This document shows positions 10,714-20,689 of a DNA stretch of 64,000 nucleotides, in pieces. A program made the position numbers and the translations under genes. Numbering within the stretch: position 1 is the stretch's first letter; each line of letters starts with the position of its first letter. The stretch covers positions 124,001-188,000 of the forward strand of contig DVLL01000021.1 in the NCBI GenBank assembly GCA_018715525.1. Direction: 5' to 3'. This DNA is from Candidatus Faeciplasma pullistercoris (GTDB taxonomy: Bacteria > Bacillota > Clostridia > Oscillospirales > Ruminococcaceae). Below the pieces are notes generated by a model. That model was not told the DNA's origin. It saw nothing but the letters and a program-made list of their open reading frames with translations, and did not search any database.

Positions 10714-12394
10714 CTTTCATATTTGAGTTCATAACCGATTTTAGTTGTTCCTCTGCATCTTTAAGCACAGTTGGAGTTATATTATCACCGCCAAGTATTC
10801 TTGCGATCTCGTACACTCGCTCATCAAAGCTCAGCCGGCGTATTTCGGTTGCAGTCCTGCCGTCACGGGAAGTTTTTTCTATCAGCAGATGATTGTCCGC
10901 TGTGATTGCTATCTGCGGCAGGTGAGTAACACAGATGATCTGATGCTTGTGTGACAGCTCTTTTAATTTTATGCCTATCTTTTGGGCGGCTCTTCCGCTG
11001 ACTCCCGAGTCAATTTCGTCAAAAATCAGAGTCGGTATTTTATCTCTGTCGGCAAGAACTGATTTTAATGCAAGCATTATCCTTGAGAGCTCGCCTCCTG
11101 ACGCTATCTTTGCTAGCGGCTTCGGAGCTTCTCCTTTATTGGCGGATATCAAAAACTCGACATTGTCCATACCGTTTTGCGTCAGCTTTCCCTTTTGTAT
11201 GTCAACTTGTATTTTAACATCAGGCATATTCAGGAAAGACAGTTCGCTGCAAACCTCGTCACAGAACCTCTTTGCCGCATCAATGCGGTGCTTTGAGAGA
11301 GCTTCCGCCTTTTTGGTAGTTTCCAGAAGCAGCTTGTTCTTTTTATCTCTCAGCGCTTGAAGCAGCTCCTCAGAGCTTTCTAACTGAGAGTATTCCTCCA
11401 AGCAGCTTTCATAAAGCCGGATAGCGTCTGAAAGTGTCGGACCGTATCTTCGCTTGACTGAGGCAAGCTTATTTCTTCGATTGCTCAGCGACTCGAATTC
11501 CGATTCGTCAATGTCTATTGATGAAAGAAGCCTTGACAGCTCATTTGCTATGTCTCCTATCTCTATCCCCGCGCTGCTGAGCCTTTCTGAAAGAGGCTTT
11601 AATTCTTTGAGATATTCTTCGTTGAGTTTAAGTTCGCTGTATGCCCTTGCTATCAGCCCGCCGGCGCCATCTTCTTCGTCCTTCCCAGATATGCAATATA
11701 AAGCTGAGCTTATTGCATCTGAGAGGGCTACGGAATTTTCAGCGAGCCTAAAACGTTCCTCTATCTGCTCTTCCTCATCCGGAGAGGTTATATTCAAACT
11801 TCCTATATCCTCAATGACTCTGCTTAGATACGCCTGCCGTTCCTCTTTTTGCTGAGCCTTGTTTTTTTCCATGCTTATCTCCTTAGCGACTGCCTGAAGC
11901 TCCTTAAACGAGCTGAGGTAGTCGGATATAAGCTCGTCCGATGAGGCGTATCCGTCCAAAATGTTTAGGTGCTTGCCGGGGTCAAGAAGAACCTGGCTGT
12001 CATGCTGACCGTGTATGTTTACAAGAAGATCACCTATCTCACGAAGGGTTGAAAGATTTACTGGTCTCTGATTTATCTTAGCCAAGCTTTTTCCGTCTAT
12101 GCTTATCTCTCGCGAAATTACGAGCTGACCGTCCTCACAGCCGAGCCCAAGCTCACCAAGCTTGTCAAGCGTGTTTTTGGGAATATCGGTAAAGACTGCT
12201 ATTACTAACGCTCTGTCCTTTCCGGTTCTGATTATGTCCTTGTATACCCTCTGCCCAAGAACAGCATTTATTCCGCCTATAAGTATCGATTTACCCGCGC
12301 CGGTTTCACCGGTGAAGATATTTAAGCTATCGCAAAGAGATATGGTTGTTCTTTCTATAACAGCAAGGTTTTCTATGTAAAGCTCGGTCAGCAA
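10706..12394 (-). CDS. recN: DNA repair protein RecN
   Basis: MLTELYIENLAVIERTTISL, GETGAGKSILI, HGQHDSQVLLDP, FDEIDSGVSGRAAQKIG. Confidence 0.97.
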   Translation of the reverse strand: MLTELYIENLAVIERTTISLCDSLNIFTGETGAGKSILIGGINAVLGQRVYKDIIRTGKDRALVIAVFTDIPKNTLDKLGELGLGCEDGQLVISREISIDGKSLAKINQRPVNLSTLREIGDLLVNIHGQHDSQVLLDPGKHLNILDGYASSDELISDYLSSFKELQAVAKEISMEKNKAQQKEERQAYLSRVIEDIGSLNITSPDEEEQIEERFRLAENSVALSDAISSALYCISGKDEEDGAGGLIARAYSELKLNEEYLKELKPLSERLSSAGIEIGDIANELSRLLSSIDIDESEFESLSNRRNKLASVKRRYGPTLSDAIRLYESCLEEYSQLESSEELLQALRDKKNKLLLETTKKAEALSKHRIDAAKRFCDEVCSELSFLNMPDVKIQVDIQKGKLTQNGMDNVEFLISANKGEAPKPLAKIASGGELSRIMLALKSVLADRDKIPTLIFDEIDSGVSGRAAQKIGIKLKELSHKHQIICVTHLPQIAITADNHLLIEKTSRDGRTATEIRRLSFDERVYEIARILGGDNITPTVLKDAEEQLKSVMNSNMKGE

Positions 12395-12435
12395 TCTTTT
12401 TCACTTCCTTTGCCCGAAATAAACATTGATTAAAT

Positions 12436-12885
12436 TTACAGTATATTTTGCAGCTCTTCAAGCAGCTTTATGGCGTCTTCCTCGGTTCTCATGAGAACAA
12501 ATATCGTGTCGTCTCCTGCAAGCGTGCCGACAACGCCGGAATATTCCACCGAATCAAGCTTTGAGCATACTGCGTTAGCCATTCCAGTGCTGCACTTGAT
12601 GACAACCGTATTCATAGCTCTGTCCACAGATAAAACGGCATCCGAGAAAAACGAATAAAACGAAATTTTGACAAAGTTATCTCCTAATTTAGGAGGAAGA
12701 GAATATTTATAATTGCCGTTTTCCCCCATTGTCTTAAGAAGCGAAAGCTCTTTAATATCTCTTGAAACCGTGGCTTGTGTAACATTGAAGCCTCTGTCCA
12801 TAAGAAGTGCCTGAAGCGTCTCCTGAGTGTCGACCTCATACCTTGAGACGATATCCAAAATCGCTTTTTTTCTGTCGTTTTTCAT
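12436..12885 (-). CDS. argR: Arginine repressor ArgR family regulator
   Basis: TQETLQALLMDRGFNVTQATVSRDIKEL; GTLAGDDTIFVLMR; recN-argR-nadK-tlyA order. Confidence 0.95.
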   Translation of the reverse strand: MKNDRKKAILDIVSRYEVDTQETLQALLMDRGFNVTQATVSRDIKELSLLKTMGENGNYKYSLPPKLGDNFVKISFYSFFSDAVLSVDRAMNTVVIKCSTGMANAVCSKLDSVEYSGVVGTLAGDDTIFVLMRTEEDAIKLLEELQNIL

Positions 12886-12920
12886 GCTTCCTCCAATTAT
12901 TACTTTTACCGTAAAACGGC

Positions 12921-13778
12921 TTATATTTGCTTAGCGGGCTGCATAAGTTTTGAGCTTATGGATTTAAAGTAATTGTTTCCGTTTATATCTATGAGGTCAA
13001 GCCTCAGAGCTGACTTTTTAATATAAATCCTATCATGAGATGACACCGGAATCGCATCATTACCGTCTGAGCTGAGTCCTATGACGCCCTCGGCCTTGCA
13101 TCTAATCTCCAGAAGCTTGTCAGGTGCAAAAATCATAGATCTTGCAAACAATGAGTGCGGACAAATCTGGGTAAATTCTATACAGTCCATAGATGGTTCG
13201 ATCAAAGGACCTCCGGCTGACAAGGAATAGGCCGACGCGCCGGTCGGTGTTGAGAAAATCAGTCCGTCAGCCCTAAGCGAAGATACTGTCACGCCGTCAG
13301 CTATAACAGTGTAATCGTTTATATTATAGTTCAATCCGTGCGTAATTACAATATCATTCAGCGCGCTGACTTTTTCCCGGCTGCCGTCTTTTCGCTCTAT
13401 GACGCAGTCAAGCATCATTCTGCTTTCCGTTTTATAGTCGCCGGAAACGAGGTTTACTATACTCGGCAGCTCTTCCATTTCAAGAGAAGCCATAAAGCCG
13501 AGTCTTCCGCAATTAACGCCGAGGAGCATTTTTTTAAAAGCCGCTGCAAGCGGAGCCATGTGCAAAATAGTCCCGTCTCCGCCGATAGTGACTATTATGT
13601 CGGCAGTTTTCACTCCCTCGCTTACATCAGTCACAAATGAGACTCCGTCGAGCTTGAGTGCCTTTGCGTCGTCGCTCACAAGTATTTTACAGCCCTTGTC
13701 GCGCAGAAGCTCGACTGCGTGCTTGGTACTCTCCATTGAATGCGGTTTTTCAGGATTTGGATAGATAAAAATTGTCAT
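12921..13778 (-). CDS. nadK: NAD kinase
   Basis: IGGDGTILHMAPLA, GRLGFMA, LIFSTPTGASAYSLSAGGPLIEP. Confidence 0.96.
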   Translation of the reverse strand: MTIFIYPNPEKPHSMESTKHAVELLRDKGCKILVSDDAKALKLDGVSFVTDVSEGVKTADIIVTIGGDGTILHMAPLAAAFKKMLLGVNCGRLGFMASLEMEELPSIVNLVSGDYKTESRMMLDCVIERKDGSREKVSALNDIVITHGLNYNINDYTVIADGVTVSSLRADGLIFSTPTGASAYSLSAGGPLIEPSMDCIEFTQICPHSLFARSMIFAPDKLLEIRCKAEGVIGLSSDGNDAIPVSSHDRIYIKKSALRLDLIDINGNNYFKSISSKLMQPAKQI

Positions 13779-14593
13779 AATTTTACGCTCTTCTCTTTGT
13801 CTGATTTAACTGAACCAAAAGCATCGGAGACAATCTGCCGATAATCAAGCACCGCCGAGCTCACAGACTCTTTTACCACAAGGGCAAGGTATTCTATATT
13901 GCCGTCTCCTCCCCTTATCGGAGAAAAGGTAATTGATCTTACGCTAAATCCTATACCTGAAATATAATTTACCGTATCGCTGAGCACGCTTTTGTGTACT
14001 TCCTTGTCCTTGACTATTCCGCCCTTGGAAATATTGTGCCGTCCCGCTTCGAACTGAGGCTTTATCAGCATAACCGCCCTGCCGCCTGCTCCCAAAAGCC
14101 TGTACGCAGCGTGCGCGGCATATCTGACTGATATAAACGACAGATCCGCGCATACAAAGTCAGGGGTGACGCCGCCTATTGTATCCGGGGTCACATCCTT
14201 TACATTTACGCCCTCGATATTCACCACTCGGCTGTCGTCAATAAGCTTTTTTGCAAGCTGTCCGTGACCCACGTCAATTGAATACACCTTTTTAGCACCG
14301 TTTTGGAGCATGCAGTCTGTAAAGCCGCCGGTGGACGCCCCCAAATCTACGCACACAGCGTCGCTTAGTGATAAATCAAAGAATTTCATCGCCTTTTCCA
14401 GCTTCAAGCCTCCCCTGCCGACATATTTTTCTTCCGCTGTGCACGTTATTTCATCGTCTGAGGAAACCAAAAAGGAAGACTTTAACTGAACAACGCCGTT
14501 TACCGAGACCTTTCCCGATTTTATATACTCCTTTGCGCGCTCCCGTCCCGGTGCAAGCCGCCTCATAACAAGCTCAGAGTCAAGTCTTATCAT
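13775..14593 (-). CDS. tlyA: TlyA family RNA methyltransferase
   Basis: S4 domain then FtsJ-like SAM domain (CVDLGASTGGFTDCMLQNGAKKVYSIDVGHGQL). Confidence 0.94.
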   Translation of the reverse strand: MIRLDSELVMRRLAPGRERAKEYIKSGKVSVNGVVQLKSSFLVSSDDEITCTAEEKYVGRGGLKLEKAMKFFDLSLSDAVCVDLGASTGGFTDCMLQNGAKKVYSIDVGHGQLAKKLIDDSRVVNIEGVNVKDVTPDTIGGVTPDFVCADLSFISVRYAAHAAYRLLGAGGRAVMLIKPQFEAGRHNISKGGIVKDKEVHKSVLSDTVNYISGIGFSVRSITFSPIRGGDGNIEYLALVVKESVSSAVLDYRQIVSDAFGSVKSDKEKSVKL

Positions 14594-16454
14594 GGCAGTT
14601 GCTGATTCTAGGGCATAAGCCCATTTTCTCTGTAATTTTATTCTCGGAAAGCCCGTAAAGCTCTATTGCTTCGTCGATTTTCATTTGCTGAACAAACCCT
14701 TCTATCGCACATACTTTTAGGTTGGGGCAAAATACGCTTAGCTGCTGACTTAGAGATCCGTCGTAGCTGCATTCCTCAAAGATATACGGCTGCTTGTAGC
14801 TGTTGATTATATTTGAAATCTCTGCGTCTATTGGTCGTATTTTCAGAAGCCTGAGAAAGTCTGTATCATGCTTGTCGTATACTCTTTTGGCGATCCCGGC
14901 TTCTCTGCCGTAGGCTATGATAAGCTTGTCAGAGCGCTTGTTTTGATTTTTTTCATAAAGCAGATAGCCTGGCTGCACGCTTATGCCATCTGAGATATTT
15001 TCCATTCCCTTCGGACATCTGATCACCGTAAGACCGCTGTCCTCGTGTATTGCCATATGCAGACAGATTTCCGCTTCAGAATAGCAGGATGGTGAGTAAA
15101 TTACCGTTCCCGGGATTGTCGAAAGGAAAGGCAGGTCAAAGAGCCCCTGATGGGTTTCGCCATCCTCTCCGACTATACCGGAGTTGAATTCTATTATAAC
15201 CAAATGCAGTCTTGCTATCGCAATGTCGTGGATAAGCTGGTCATAGCTTCTTTGCAGGAAGGATGAATATACCGCGAACACGGGAATCATTCCCATTCTT
15301 GACAGCCCTGCCGCAAAGGCCACGGCGTGCTGCTCTGCTATTCCCACGTCGAAAAATCGCTCCGGGTATGCCTTTGAAAAATAATTCATGCCTGTGGCGT
15401 ATTTCATTGCGGCTGTAATACCGCATATTCTGCTGTCTGATTCAGCTTCCTTGACAAGAGCAAGCCCCATGGCGTCGGTAAAGTTATAACTATGCTCAGG
15501 CGTTTTTCCGGTCTTAATATCGAACGATGAAACGCTGTGAAAGTTTCCCGGGTTGTTCTCAGCCGGAGGATAGCCTTTTCCCTTTACAGTATTCACCTGA
15601 ACTATCACGGGAGCGTTAAGCGACTTTGCAGCCGAAAGAGCGGTTTGAAGCTCGTCTATATCATGCCCGTCTACCGGACCTATAAACTCAAAGCCAAGAT
15701 CCTCAAATAGGGTGCTGTGCAAAAGCTTCTCCTTAATAGCGTCTTTTGAGAGGCTTATAGTGTTGACTATTCCTGTGCCTATAAGAGGAATTTTTTCCAG
15801 TATTTTTTTTGTCGCATGCTTGGCATCCCTGTATGATTTCTTTATCCTGAGCTTAGAGAGATACTCTGCGATTCCTCCGATATTCCTTGAGATAGACATC
15901 TCGTTATAGTTCACCACTATGACAAGATTTACTTTTGATTTTCCGGCGTTATTAAGCCCTTCATAGGCTAAGCCTCCGGTCAGAGAGCCGTCTCCTATAA
16001 CCACTACGGTGTGATGGTGATCTCCGCTAAGCTTCATCGCCTGCGCTATTCCGACGGCAGAAGAAATAGATGTTGAGCTGTGACCGGTTATTAATGGGTC
16101 ATGCTCAGATTCGCTCGGTTTCTGAAAGCCGCTTAATCCGTCTTTTCGGCGCAGTGTTCTAAAGCTTGACAGCCTACCCGTAAGAAGCTTGTGTGAATAG
16201 CTCTGGTGACCTACATCAAATATTATTTTGTCCTTTGGAGATTCAAAGACTTGATGTATAGCCACCGTCAGCTCGACCGTTCCGAGATTAGATGCAAGAT
16301 GCCCCCCGTTTTTTGACACAGTACTTATGATTTTTTCTCTGATTTCTTTACATAGCTCCTTCTCCTCGTTGATACTGAGCTTTTTTATATCCTCAGGGAG
16401 CTTTAGAGAGCTTAAAAGTCTATCATTCAACAGCATTACACCTTTTCTGCTCAA
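14580..16454 (-). CDS. dxs: 1-deoxy-D-xylulose-5-phosphate synthase
   Basis: GHLASNLGTVELTVAIHQVF, FDVGHQSYSHKLLTGR, GDGSLTGGLAYEGLNNAG, FDVGIAEQHAVAFAAGL. Confidence 0.97.
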   Translation of the reverse strand: MSRKGVMLLNDRLLSSLKLPEDIKKLSINEEKELCKEIREKIISTVSKNGGHLASNLGTVELTVAIHQVFESPKDKIIFDVGHQSYSHKLLTGRLSSFRTLRRKDGLSGFQKPSESEHDPLITGHSSTSISSAVGIAQAMKLSGDHHHTVVVIGDGSLTGGLAYEGLNNAGKSKVNLVIVVNYNEMSISRNIGGIAEYLSKLRIKKSYRDAKHATKKILEKIPLIGTGIVNTISLSKDAIKEKLLHSTLFEDLGFEFIGPVDGHDIDELQTALSAAKSLNAPVIVQVNTVKGKGYPPAENNPGNFHSVSSFDIKTGKTPEHSYNFTDAMGLALVKEAESDSRICGITAAMKYATGMNYFSKAYPERFFDVGIAEQHAVAFAAGLSRMGMIPVFAVYSSFLQRSYDQLIHDIAIARLHLVIIEFNSGIVGEDGETHQGLFDLPFLSTIPGTVIYSPSCYSEAEICLHMAIHEDSGLTVIRCPKGMENISDGISVQPGYLLYEKNQNKRSDKLIIAYGREAGIAKRVYDKHDTDFLRLLKIRPIDAEISNIINSYKQPYIFEECSYDGSLSQQLSVFCPNLKVCAIEGFVQQMKIDEAIELYGLSENKITEKMGLCPRISNCHDKT

Positions 16455-17353
16455 ATTTTTCTATCGACAAGACCTAATGCAAGCTCGCTTAAAAACTCAG
16501 AGCCTTGGTAGAGACTGATTGCGCTTATTGCCCGCCTAGTATAGCTCGCAGCAAGCTTTTTTGCCTTGTCTATTCCCAATATATCCGCAAATGTCGGCTT
16601 ATTCCTTTCAAGGTCGCTGCCGGTAGGTTTTCCGAGCAGCTTTTCATCACCGGTAACATCGAGTACGTCGTCCACAATCTGAAAAGCAAGGCCAAGATTG
16701 TCTGCGTATTCTGCGGCGTTATCAAGCCGAGAGTCATCTGCCCCGGCTAAAATTGAACCGAACAGGCAGGATGCTCTTAAAAGGCAGCCTGTTTTGAGCC
16801 GTGACATTTCGGTAAGGAACTCTACGCTAACCTCATTCGCTCTTCCCTCAGAATATATATCCATCATCTGACCCATTATCATTCCTCTGTGTCCTGCGGC
16901 TTCAGACAAAACCTGGGTCAGCTTGGCAGCGGTTTTCAAATCGATCTTTCCGGCAAGCGCGTTTTCACTTATTATTTGGAACGGAAGTATGCTGAGCCCG
17001 TCTCCTGCGAGCAGCGCAACATCCGCTCCGTAAGCAGCGTGAGTAGAAGGCTTACCGCGCCTTAGGCTGTCGTTGTCCATCTCCGGCATGTCATCGTGTA
17101 TAAGCGAGAAGGTGTGCATTAGTTCAAGACATGATGCAATTTCGCTGATATCCTCCCTGCCGCCGAAAAGGTCGTAAAAGGCCATGCACAGCACCGGTCT
17201 TATCCTTTTTCCACCGGCTGATACAGAATATTTCTCAGCCTCTATCACCTTATCTCTGTAACAATCGGTATATCTAAGGTATTCACACTCGGATAAGACC
17301 TTGTTTACCGAATCTATGTATGCGCCAAGCCATGTTTGGGTTATTTTATTCAT
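16451..17353 (-). CDS. ispA: Polyprenyl (farnesyl/geranylgeranyl) diphosphate synthase (start refined)
   Basis: Asp-rich motifs LIHDDMPEMDNDSLRRGKP and QIVDDVLDVTGD. Confidence 0.94.
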   Translation of the reverse strand: MNKITQTWLGAYIDSVNKVLSECEYLRYTDCYRDKVIEAEKYSVSAGGKRIRPVLCMAFYDLFGGREDISEIASCLELMHTFSLIHDDMPEMDNDSLRRGKPSTHAAYGADVALLAGDGLSILPFQIISENALAGKIDLKTAAKLTQVLSEAAGHRGMIMGQMMDIYSEGRANEVSVEFLTEMSRLKTGCLLRASCLFGSILAGADDSRLDNAAEYADNLGLAFQIVDDVLDVTGDEKLLGKPTGSDLERNKPTFADILGIDKAKKLAASYTRRAISAISLYQGSEFLSELALGLVDRKI

Positions 17354-17540
17354 GCTGTCCGTCCTTCTCGTCGGAATCAACGCCCAGCTCAGTTCTGATA
17401 TCAGATATCATCTTAAGGCAGCTATCTGAGAGCGCCATGCCCTCCTTATAGAGCTTGACAGTTTCATCGAGAGACAAATTCTCCCGAGTGAGCCGAGAGC
17501 ATATTTCCTTAAGCCTGTTCATGGATTCTTCAAGATTCAT
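17346..17540 (-). CDS. xseB: Exodeoxyribonuclease VII small subunit
   Basis: LEESMNRLKEICSRLTRENLSLDETVKLYKEGMAL; next to xseA. Confidence 0.93.
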   Translation of the reverse strand: MNLEESMNRLKEICSRLTRENLSLDETVKLYKEGMALSDSCLKMISDIRTELGVDSDEKDGQHE

Positions 17541-17546
17541 ATATAA

Positions 17547-18755
17547 TTACCTGTCCTCACTTTGGTCTGCTATCTCAGCGGTTGCGCTGCCGTCCTTAAG
17601 GGTGATTTGCACAACGTCACCCGAACGAAGCTCCGAAACGGATGTGACTACACTTCCGCCTTTTGATACTATTGCGTATCCCCTTGAAAGCACCTTCATC
17701 GGATCAATGCTGCTAAGCATCATCTTGTACCCTGATACGCTTGCGGTAAGCTGGTCAAGTCTTTTTTTCATTGTAGACTCAAGACTTGCCCTGTAGAAAT
17801 TTGTTTGACTTACAAGACTGTCGACATGCTTCTTAGGAGAATAAGCTGATATAAGCGTGGCAGCGCTTCTCACTTCGGAAATCGCAAATGCTGTTTTTTT
17901 CATAACAATACTTTTGAGAGATTTTCTCATGTAGTTTATCTCAGTAATCATCTCATTGATGTCCGGAGTGCAAAGCTCTGCTGCGCCGGAAGGCGTAGGA
18001 GCCCTTAAATCAGCGGCAAGGTCGCAAAAAGAATAATCTATCTCATGCCCAACGGCTGATACCACAGGAGTTGTACAGCTATATACAGCCATGACAACCT
18101 CTTTTGTGTTGAAGCAGGATAAATCCTCGCTCGAGCCGCCTCCCCTTGTCAGTATAATTACATCAGCACCTGAAAGGTCAGCTTTCTTAAGCGCAGCCGA
18201 TATGCTCGCGGGAGCTTCAGTTCCCTGAACCAAAGCCGGGAACAAATCAATCTCGACAAGCGGATATCGTCTTTTTGAGACGCTTATAACGTCTCTTATA
18301 GCTGCTCCGACTGGTGAAGTAACTACCGCGATTTTTTTAGGGTACTTAGGAATGGCTTTTTTTGGCGAACTGAACACACCAAGATCGCTTAGCTCCTGCC
18401 TAAGCTGCATCAAGCGCACATATTCCGCGCCCTGACCTGACGGTATCAGCTGAGTGCATATAAGCTGATACACGCCGTTTTTCTCGTATACCTCAATGTT
18501 TCCGAACGCAACAACTCCGAGCCCGGACTCAGGTCTAAACTTTAGCCTTGAGGCGGAGCCGGCGAACATAACGGCCATTAGCGAGCTCTTACCATCGGTG
18601 AGCGTGAAATATAAATGCCCGGAAACATGGCTTATTGACAAATCTGAAATTTCTCCGCTGACAGCTATGCCCTTAAGCTTGCTGTCATTTTTTAGCTTGA
18701 AGGATATATAAGTATTGATAGCGGAAACTGATAAAATTGAGTTCACAAAAGACAA
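17547..18755 (-). CDS. xseA: Exodeoxyribonuclease VII large subunit
   Basis: OB-fold VSGEISDLSISHVSGHLYFTLTDGKSSLMAVMF, GRGGGSSEDLSCFNTKEVV-type motif, VGHEIDYSFCDLAADLRAPTPS. Confidence 0.96.
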   Translation of the reverse strand: MSFVNSILSVSAINTYISFKLKNDSKLKGIAVSGEISDLSISHVSGHLYFTLTDGKSSLMAVMFAGSASRLKFRPESGLGVVAFGNIEVYEKNGVYQLICTQLIPSGQGAEYVRLMQLRQELSDLGVFSSPKKAIPKYPKKIAVVTSPVGAAIRDVISVSKRRYPLVEIDLFPALVQGTEAPASISAALKKADLSGADVIILTRGGGSSEDLSCFNTKEVVMAVYSCTTPVVSAVGHEIDYSFCDLAADLRAPTPSGAAELCTPDINEMITEINYMRKSLKSIVMKKTAFAISEVRSAATLISAYSPKKHVDSLVSQTNFYRASLESTMKKRLDQLTASVSGYKMMLSSIDPMKVLSRGYAIVSKGGSVVTSVSELRSGDVVQITLKDGSATAEIADQSEDR

Positions 18756-19690
18756 CCGTCCTTCATCGCGGCGTAAATTGCAACTCCTGCGGCATTGTCA
18801 CAGGAATAACACGGCTCTGCAAAATACGCTTCATAGCTTTCTGAGATCCGCTTTCTTATTATCATGTTCGACATCACTCCGCCTGCATAAATCACAGGCA
18901 TATCTCCGAGCTTGCTTAAGGCGTACTCGGTCATGGAATTAATAACCGCTTCAATGTATTTTAGAGCATACATGGCAATGTCACACGGCTTTTCACCCGA
19001 GCGGAGCATGTCCATGCACTTATTTTCTATACCTGAGAGACAGCAAGAGCCTTCCTTGAGCTTTGGCTTAAACCTAAAGTCAGCGTAAGACTGCATAGCA
19101 AGCTTTTCAAGCTCTACGCCGCAAGGAAAGCGCAGCCCTAACATCAAGCCAACTCTGTCGACAAGCTGACCGGCATGAATATCAAGCGAGGTTGAAATAC
19201 GCTCTGCACAAAGAATGTCTTTGCTGCTGCCCTTTACCAAAAGGCAGTCGGTTGTTCCCCCACTTATATGAAAAGCCAAAAAACTACCTCCGGGTCTGGC
19301 AAGCCCAAGCTTACCGCAGGAATACAGAGCGGCAAGTATGTGTCCTACCTGATGGGATGTTTCAAACATTGGGATTCCCGCAACAGAAGCTGCGCTGCTC
19401 GCGGCAGCCACTCCCGCCAAAAAGCATGGCATATATGAGCCTTCAATGTTCCTCGGTTTTGCCGAAACGCCTATTGCGGAAAACTTCTCCCCACTCTTTA
19501 TTTCAAGCCCGGCAACCACCTGCGGGAGCTGCCTTACATGGTGAAATACAGCGTCTGACTGTCTTAACCCCGCCTCACCTTCTTTTACAGGCAGCAGCAG
19601 CTTTGACTGCCTGACGGTATTGCTTTCAAAGTCATATGCGGCGGCTGAGGTAGTATAGTTGCTGGTGTCTAATCCCAAATAGAGCTTCAT
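18743..19690 (-). CDS. TsaD/Kae1-like paralog
   Basis: YLGLDTSNYTTSAAAY, retained HQVGH metal-binding motif, HISGGTTD, VIYAGGVMSNM; shorter than and divergent from canonical TsaD. Confidence 0.82.
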   Translation of the reverse strand: MKLYLGLDTSNYTTSAAAYDFESNTVRQSKLLLPVKEGEAGLRQSDAVFHHVRQLPQVVAGLEIKSGEKFSAIGVSAKPRNIEGSYMPCFLAGVAAASSAASVAGIPMFETSHQVGHILAALYSCGKLGLARPGGSFLAFHISGGTTDCLLVKGSSKDILCAERISTSLDIHAGQLVDRVGLMLGLRFPCGVELEKLAMQSYADFRFKPKLKEGSCCLSGIENKCMDMLRSGEKPCDIAMYALKYIEAVINSMTEYALSKLGDMPVIYAGGVMSNMIIRKRISESYEAYFAEPCYSCDNAAGVAIYAAMKDGCLL

Positions 19691-20112
19691 TTTTCCGTCT
19701 CTTTCAGACTCCTTGAATACGCGCCCAACACGCCGTTTACAAAGGATACGTCGGAGTCCTGAGCATATTTGTGAACAAGGTCAACCACTTCTTTTATGAT
19801 AATTGCACAGTAGTCCTTGTCAGGTTTACCCATTATTTTATATATGGCAAGCCTTAGCGCGGCGAGGTTGATTTTTGGTATTCTGTCTATGGCTCTCTTC
19901 TTGCTCAGACCTGAAATGACGCCGTCCAGCTCATTAAGATGGGCGAACACTCCCTCAACCGTATTTCTCACTTCGTCGTTGACCGTAACCGCTTCGTTGT
20001 CCAAAGAGAGCTCCAGCAGCTCTGTCACAGGCTCCTCTCTGAATTCTTTTTCAAATATAAAAATAAATTCAGACTCCAATATATCGCGCTTAACGACCTT
20101 TTTAACTTCCAT
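19687..20112 (-). CDS. nusB: Transcription antitermination factor NusB
   Basis: KKRAIDRIPKINLAALRLAIYKIM...IIIKEVVDLVHKYAQDSDVSFVNGVLGAYSR. Confidence 0.92.
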   Translation of the reverse strand: MEVKKVVKRDILESEFIFIFEKEFREEPVTELLELSLDNEAVTVNDEVRNTVEGVFAHLNELDGVISGLSKKRAIDRIPKINLAALRLAIYKIMGKPDKDYCAIIIKEVVDLVHKYAQDSDVSFVNGVLGAYSRSLKETEK

Positions 20113-20162
20113 TTGTCAAACCACCTATGATTAGATATTTATACATGAGAATACGCGCAAAC

Positions 20163-20191
20163 AGCCAAGCCCGATTTATACAGGCTTGGCT
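20163..20191. repeat. Inverted repeat between nusB and the asp23 gene
   Basis: agccaagcc/ggcttggct, 9-bp arms; no clear T-run on either side. Confidence 0.5.
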
Positions 20192-20206
20192 ATGGGCATT
20201 ATAATA

Positions 20207-20569
20207 CTACTTATCTTCCGGCTCTGCAAAGTTTACATTTACAACCGAGACATTTACTTTTGAGACGGTAACGCCGGTCATCGACTGAACTGCCGCTTTG
20301 ACCCTCTGCTGAATCTGCTCGCAGACTGACACTACGTTGTAACCGTTGTATACTATAATCGACATTGAAATCTTCGCAACACCGTCGAGCATTGCAACGC
20401 TTACGTCGCTGTTATCAACCTTACTCGAAAAGAACTTCTTCAGGCTGAAGGGTTTGACGGAAATTGCGGCAACTCCGTTTACCTCCATGGCAGCATTTTT
20501 GGATATGGATATTATTACATTCTCAGATACTCGAAGCGTTCCCCTCTTGACCTTAGCTGAAACCTCCAT
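20207..20569 (-). CDS. Asp23/Gls24 family envelope stress protein
   Basis: GTLRVSENVIISISKNAAMEVNGVAAIS...VNVSVVNVNFAEPED. Confidence 0.93.
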   Translation of the reverse strand: MEVSAKVKRGTLRVSENVIISISKNAAMEVNGVAAISVKPFSLKKFFSSKVDNSDVSVAMLDGVAKISMSIIVYNGYNVVSVCEQIQQRVKAAVQSMTGVTVSKVNVSVVNVNFAEPEDK

Positions 20570-20689
20570 ATTTTTGTTGCCCTCCTTATCTGCTTTTTGC
20601 TCCCGAAGTTAAAATCAACCGGGAAACTGTACTCGCAACTGTTTATAATTATACGCATACAGTATATCACAAAAAGTCTTTTCAGACAA

